Positions 58,999 to 64,000 of a DNA stretch of 64,000 bases are shown here, piece by piece (position 1 is the stretch's first letter; each line of letters opens with the position of its first letter). Both the position numbers and the translations under genes were made by a program. The notes under the pieces are model-generated. The model saw only the letters and a list, made by a program, of their open reading frames with translations, had not been told where the DNA came from and did not search any database. This DNA is from Blastomyces gilchristii SLH14081 (lineage: Eukaryota; Ascomycota; Eurotiomycetes; Onygenales; Ajellomycetaceae): NCBI RefSeq assembly GCF_000003855.2, contig NW_003101669.1, positions 1,430,795-1,494,794 of the forward strand, written 5' to 3'.

Positions 58999-60182
58999 TT
59001 TCCAAAATGCAGATAGCCGATTGTCTCACACCATGAAAACAAACATAAATCAAAAAACAGGTCGATTTAAACGGTCTATATCGCTATTTCTATGTATTTA
59101 AAAGGAGTTAACTCTCATGGAACGGCTATATCGTTTCCTAAGAATCTTCAGAATTCGGCTCTGCCGATTTCAGACCTTTCGGCAATGAAAGGCTGCGGGG
59201 TCGGTTCGGCACTGCAAGCATACAGCCGGCCCTCGATCTGCGAATATCCTCAGAAATAGCCGGATGGATGAAATTTCACATAATTCTTTGTCCTCGCTCG
59301 AATGCTTGACATGAAATATATTATTTAAAAAAAATTTGATGTCGAGTATACCACTTCTGGAGTAAGGGGTTGTGCGGGTGCGCAGAGTATACAACCTAGG
59401 CGATGCGGATTAGGAGATGGTCCAGATATAAATAAAGTTCACATTGCCGACACGAATGATTGTGCATACACTCATTCAATCCACTGAAGAAGGTGTGAGC
59501 ACGTTGACTCCGCTCCTTTGGGGCTATGTGCCTCAACTGTCGGAATGGTACCTCGGATGAATATGTCGGAAAACATATGAATCTCATGTGTATCAAGATC
59601 TGCTTCTTATATTATCCGTACACTATCTATCCTCTCTAATTGCATACAAAATATAGGGCTATTTATAGGAAGACGAATGTGCGAGCCAAGAAGCTAGCAT
59701 TAGCGAGTAAGTTATTAGACGAGCAATTGTAGTAGGCTGATGATGATGAGAAAAATAGCAGTAATACGATGTTATTATTTCCCGACAGAATCAGTCTGCA
59801 CTAGGTACGGCAACAAATGTGTCAAATGGGTAGTTAACTAACTAGTTAACTTATTTCGGCATAGCCTCGTTTTTGGTAATACGTTAACAAAAACTTGTTC
59901 CATCTTCAAGAGCCGACAAGCACGTAACAGGGTAATTATCTCGAAGCCATTATTAAGCTGGGTGAGGTGTCCTGTAGTTATCTACTTACGTTAGTTATCG
60001 TTTAATTAATGTCGAAGAGTTTCGGCACACTTCCCCTCTACAGGAAGCAATATTCAATTAGCACCCACCAATGCGAGGATTGAACCGCCCTGTCTGGGCT
60101 TGAAGCTTATGATCTCCAAAATTGTTCTGAACTTCCCGTTTGTCACTCTCCATTCCAGTCCTATAGTTTTCCTATTACCGTT
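58999..60182. other. Intergenic with GTTAAC palindrome
   Basis: Upstream region of the ligase and of the FunK1 relic. It contains a GTAGTTAACTAACTAGTTAAC patch at about 59832-59852. No gene is recognised. A tRNA-like string at about 60071-60091 does not fold into a tRNA. Confidence 0.5.
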
Positions 60183-62530
60183 ATGGCAGAATTATCACCA
60201 GACGAGATTGCTACGGTAGAGATATACCCTTTAAGGAACTCACTCGATCGGGTGCGTGGCTTTCTCCAAGGAGCTGCTGAGCAGTCTCATGGTGGCGCTG
60301 CTGATGGCCCTGATCAAACCTACCAAAAGGCAATATCAAAAGCCCTGATTGCTTTGATGGATGCAAAAGCGGCTTATAACCTTCGTCCGCCGATAAGCAG
60401 GTTAAATATCATTTCAGAGCTGTCGAAACTATTGACTTGCCTTCGGAAGGCAACTATAGCCATGATCATTACCGACCAATTGTCCAACTCATCATCCAGA
60501 AAGCACCTGACACTGATATCTGGAAGGCCGTCTACAACCTCATCACCACTGTCACACATGCTGAAAAATCCACACCTCCACCTAGGCAATCTTTACCAAT
60601 CTTACAAACCCCGCGCTCGCGAAACACCAGCAGCCTTGCCAACTCGTCGGAGCTCCAAGGAGATATTGACCGTGTCCTGAGGGAGGAGCTTTTGGAAGAT
60701 CTCCATGCAGACGTCCCTGGCTTTTATGCAGCTTACTTTGATGACATCGAAGGTCTCGTCTCGACCGCGCAGGCTATGTTTGAGAACTACAAGACTAGCG
60801 ATAGCCCTCTCTACCGCGAAAATGGATGGAAGGATTGGCCTGACCATGCGGACGAAAAAACTGTACTGGAATGGCTTACTGAAGTCATCAATCAGCTTGT
60901 GCAGTTTGCAGAAATTTATGACTCATCTTGAACAGTTGTCTGCTGACACTTAGCTCAGCCCGCTCAACCAGTAGCCGGATCTACTGCAAAGCGAAAGCTC
61001 GATATAGGCTTTGTGGATGACCCTCATGCCATGCTGGACAAGAGATACGAGTGGTCGCAGATCCTGGTACCAGGAGAGCTGAAGAATGACTGAAAGTATG
61101 ACATCCCTTCTGAGGCGCGGCTCGACCTGGCAAGGTATGCTCGAGAGGTGCTATCTGCGCAGGGTGACCGCTGATTTGTTCTCAGGTTCACCCTGTGTGG
61201 ACCACTCCTGTGTGTTTGGGAATTTGACTGTTGCGGCGGGATTGGTTCAGCGGAGACAGACATCAACCAGGATGGCCTTCAGTTCATCACAGTGATCCTG
61301 GGGTTCCTCTTCATGAACCGACGGCAGCTCGGCTTCGACCCGACTGTTGTCACAGTGGATGGTCAACGCTGCATCGAGATTGAGCGTGATGGCAAGAAGG
61401 AGCATCTGGTGATTGATGGGGTGATCCTGCGGGCACATTGTGTCGTGGGCCGAGCCACCACCTGCTGGAAAGCGCATCGCCAAGGGGACGAGCGGATCCT
61501 GGTGGTCAAAGACTCCTGGCAGTACCTGGAGCGCGATGAGGAAGGGGAACTGCTGCGCGAAGCAATGGAGAGTGGAGTCACGAATGTTGCTCGATATTAC
61601 TTTCACGAAACTGTCCAGGTGGACGGCAAGGACGATGATGTGCGGACCATTCGAAAGGGTCTAGAGGCCCCGAAACCCAAGCAAGGTAGCTTGCAGGTGG
61701 CCCTAAGAAGGAGTGCATCCAATAGAGGCCATGCCAGCCAAAGCAGCGGCATCGGGCGGAAACGATCTTCCGATTGCGTCGATACGGTGTTTCCCCCTCC
61801 CCCCAGCAAGCGCACCCAGTCCACCTCGCCAATGAAGCGTCCCGCGGGCAGTCCACCGAATCGAGTGCATCGTCGTGTCATTGTTCAAGACTACGGGAAG
61901 CCTATCTACGAAAGCAGTTCAAGAGTGGCTCTACTGGTCGGAATGGAAGGCTGCATTGTAGGGTACGAATCCCTGTACTCCAGGGCCCGGTTGATCCAGA
62001 GTGATATCTCACCACGAAATCTTTTGATCAATGAGAATGAGGACAACCCTTCGTGGCGATCCTTCCTGATCGATCTCGACCTTGCCATCCGAACAAAACG
62101 CGATGGGTTCTTAGGAGCGCGAGGCAAAACTGGCACCAGAGCATTCATGGCAATCGGTGTCCTGATTGGGGAGGAGCATTCATTCATGCATGACCTTGAG
62201 TCCTTTTTCTGGGTACTCTTCTGGATCTGCATTCACTACGAAGCGCCGGGGAAAGGGAGGAAGGTGAAGGATTTTGAAAAGTGGAATTATATGAGTACAA
62301 GAGAACTGGGTGGTGCCAAAATCGGAGCTATAGCTGATGAAGAGGTATTCCTTACAATCATGGATGACTACTTCACTCCATATTACCAGCCATTGTCGTG
62401 TTGGGTCAACAGGCTACGACGGATTGTATTTCCAAACAATGGACGATGGAAGAGAACAAATTCAAAATTGGGCTCAGAAATGAGGAAAATACTTCAAGAT
62501 GCACAACGCGACCTAAAGGTCATAGGTTAG
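60183..62530 (+). pseudogene. FunK1-family protein kinase, decayed
   Basis: Relic of a FunK1 (fungal-specific, aminoglycoside-phosphotransferase-like) kinase, a family expanded in Onygenales and some mushrooms. The N-terminal piece (frame of 60183) reads to YNLRPP. The match then continues in another frame from about 60389 (ADKQVKYHFRAVETIDLP), so one base is missing. That second frame runs on to 62530 but holds four in-frame TGA codons at 60929, 60944, 61091 and 61172. Conserved segments are AKRKLDIGFVDDPHA, GRATTCWKAHRQGD, RVHRRVIVQDYGKPIYESSS, the catalytic-loop region SDISPRNLLINE, FLIDLDLAIR, and GTRAFMAIGVLIGEEHSFMH. The part after 61175 is uninterrupted. A short product from 61292 is possible, but it would lack the N-terminal part. 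Confidence 0.85.
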
Positions 62531-63193
62531 GATATACGGCCAATTTTACTTCATCTGATACTACTGTAAATGTAGATAGATACCTAACAGAGTTTTTAGA
62601 TAATTACCATGTATTTAGTGATCATTTGTACCTCAAACAGACATCCTTTTTTGTCAGGGGTTTGGCATGGGCAGAGGCCAGTGGTTGTCAGTTGCTCTAT
62701 GAGCTGTCTTGTTGTATCTTTCCAGTGCATCATCCTCTTTGAACCTTTTGAGCTTGGCAAGGTTTGGCCTCTTCAGTGACCTTGTGTGAAATTCCTTGAC
62801 CAGTTGCTTGCAACTAGGTAGCAACATTATGGAGAGGTTCCCAGGAAGCAGCATAGCCACGCCAATCAATTTGGTATTCCAGGTGTCTACCCCCCGGTGT
62901 TGAAATTCCTTCGAATCTACGGTAGCCTATAGTGACATTTGGGTCAAATGAGCAAGGGAAGAAGAAACAAGAACTCAAAATATCATTTGAATTCAATTAC
63001 CAAAATGCCATGTATTCAGGAAGTAAAAATAACTAAACGGTGGATATTAAGTAATAAAGGCGCGCGACATAGTTAATAAACATATGACAGAAAGCCAAAA
63101 CCAAGTTCAAATATGTTCAACCAAGCATGCTACCTCTCCTCTCTCCACCCACTGGCAAAAGTCCCTCGCTATCCTCCAATCTTCTCACCCCTC
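62531..63193. other. Intergenic with retroelement remnant
   Basis: Lies between the FunK1 relic and the ABC transporter 3' end. It contains the chromodomain fragment listed separately. I found no LTR pair or integrase core. Confidence 0.55.
62654..62935 (-). mobile_element. Chromodomain fragment of a Ty3/Gypsy-type retrotransposon
   Basis: Reverse-strand translation gives IGYRRFEGI, then HLEYQIDWRGYAASWEPLHN, the hallmark of a chromodomain (YxIxWxGY...WEP) as found at the C-terminus of chromovirus integrases. The frame then meets a TAG, and a second frame continues QLVKEFHTRSLKRPN, the usual helix after the WEP motif, so a frameshift separates the parts. No other element genes or LTRs are visible, making this an old 3' fragment. 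Confidence 0.68.
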
Positions 63194-64000
63194 TCAAAGA
63201 AGATTCTGATTCAAATGAATCTTCCCCTGCGGTGTCTTCTCAAACCGCATCGTAAACAACGCCCTGACCCAACTCCCCGCACGGCACAAATAATGCTTCA
63301 TCAAACTCGCCCACTTGCTCGTCTTCCCCTTCGAACTCCTCACTCGCAGCATGTAATACAACAACACCGCCGCAAACACATTAAACCCAATATACGCCCA
63401 CCCAAACCCGAAATTGCGCCAGCGGTTTGACCAAAATATCTCAGACGTCGCGAGGAACTGGTCCGCACTCCGAATGGGACAGTATCTGCATGCCTCCGTG
63501 GCGCCGGGGTTGAGCAAACGACCCGGCGCGCCCGCGGCGAGGTATCGTTCGAGATATTCCCCACATGTGGCGCCGCTAGGCGGGTCGAAGATGGCGAATT
63601 CGTTATCTGCGCACTGTACCTCGCGGTCATGGAGGCCTGTGGCGGCCATACCGCCGACGGTGTAGGTTAATGGGGAGACGCGCCACATGAAGATCAAAAA
63701 CCCTGGAAGGCTCTGGGAGGCTGCATGACGCCGTTTAAGACAAGGGCTAAACTGAAGAGGGTTGTGGCAATGTGTCCTGCAGTTTCTGCATCAGGGAGAC
63801 CGGCGATTACCATGTGAGCGAAGGTAGATGTGAAGATGAAAAATTGCACGCAGTAGAGGATGAATATGCCTTGCTGCTCGGCCGTTTGGTTCTTGCCGAA
63901 AACCGGGAAGTAGAAGGATGCCCAGACGATTATTCCAAGGAGTATTTGATAGGGGATTTCCACGATGATGTTTGCGAGTAGGAAGGCTTTCCAGCTGTAT
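63194..64000 (-). CDS. PDR-type ABC transporter, C-terminal part, likely frameshifted
   Basis: 3' end of a pleiotropic-drug-resistance (ABCG) exporter; its 5' part lies beyond the window. From the edge it reads [18 protein letters not shown], then TM helices [14 protein letters not shown] and [19 protein letters not shown], then [19 protein letters not shown]. Near 63716 the frame ends at GF-stop, while the family sequence continues one frame over as [20 protein letters not shown]; one base is missing relative to relatives. The extracellular loop retains its cysteines ([22 protein letters not shown]). The last TM and a basic tail end at 63194. It is either a recent pseudogene or a sequencing error. 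No intron explains the shift. Confidence 0.8.

Noticed and set aside
60071..60113. tRNA-like string (GCGAGGATTGAACC on + strand; T-loop-like on - strand)
   Set aside because: The matching 5' acceptor strand, D arm and anticodon arm are absent, and it lacks the TGG start expected of a primer-binding site after an LTR.

Overview
This window is nuclear DNA of a filamentous ascomycete. The evidence is short spliceosomal introns of about 50-140 nt with GTRNGY-type donors, fungal-specific families (Zn(II)2Cys6 regulator, CFEM, FunK1, PDR ABC, ARB-07466-type secreted protein) and long microsatellite-rich intergenic DNA. A FunK1-type kinase relic beside a chromodomain retroelement fragment, together with protein similarity recalled from memory, points to Eurotiomycetes and probably Onygenales. 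The species cannot be fixed from sequence alone.

Layout. 1-11 kb is a gene-poor, AT-rich, microsatellite-rich stretch holding a six-exon linker histone H1 gene and a small secreted CFEM gene. 11-25.5 kb is a housekeeping block: an Mss4-type PI4P 5-kinase, a probable Nup37 nucleoporin, and the single-exon 2094-residue APC1/BimE gene. 26-48 kb is an accessory block: a decayed Zn(II)2Cys6 regulator, a membrane-anchored multicopper oxidase divergent from a phospholipase C-type phosphoesterase, a sugar transporter pseudogene with an internal deletion, a DHA2-type 14-TM exporter divergent from a cysteine-synthase-like/rhodanese fusion, a tentative small cysteine-rich secreted protein, and a secreted protein with three cysteine modules and a putative M15-like zinc peptidase-type domain. 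49-59 kb returns to core genes: HPC2 (HIR histone chaperone), RBA50/RPAP1, and a 4CL-like acyl-CoA ligase ending in ARL. 60-64 kb is decayed accessory DNA: a FunK1 kinase pseudogene, a chromodomain fragment of a Ty3/Gypsy-type element, and the 3' end of a PDR-type ABC transporter with a likely frameshift, cut by the window edge.

How the genes relate. Core genes cover chromatin (H1, HPC2), transcription machinery assembly (RBA50), nuclear pore, mitotic exit (APC1) and phosphoinositide signalling. The 26-48 kb block encodes mostly surface, secreted or transport functions, and two of its members are broken. Neighbouring divergent pairs (oxidase/phosphoesterase and exporter/cysteine-synthase-rhodanese) share intergenic promoters of 0.6 and 0.9 kb and could be co-regulated; this is inference. 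Exon boundaries were worked out by hand from splice signals, reading phase and conserved motifs, not from transcripts.
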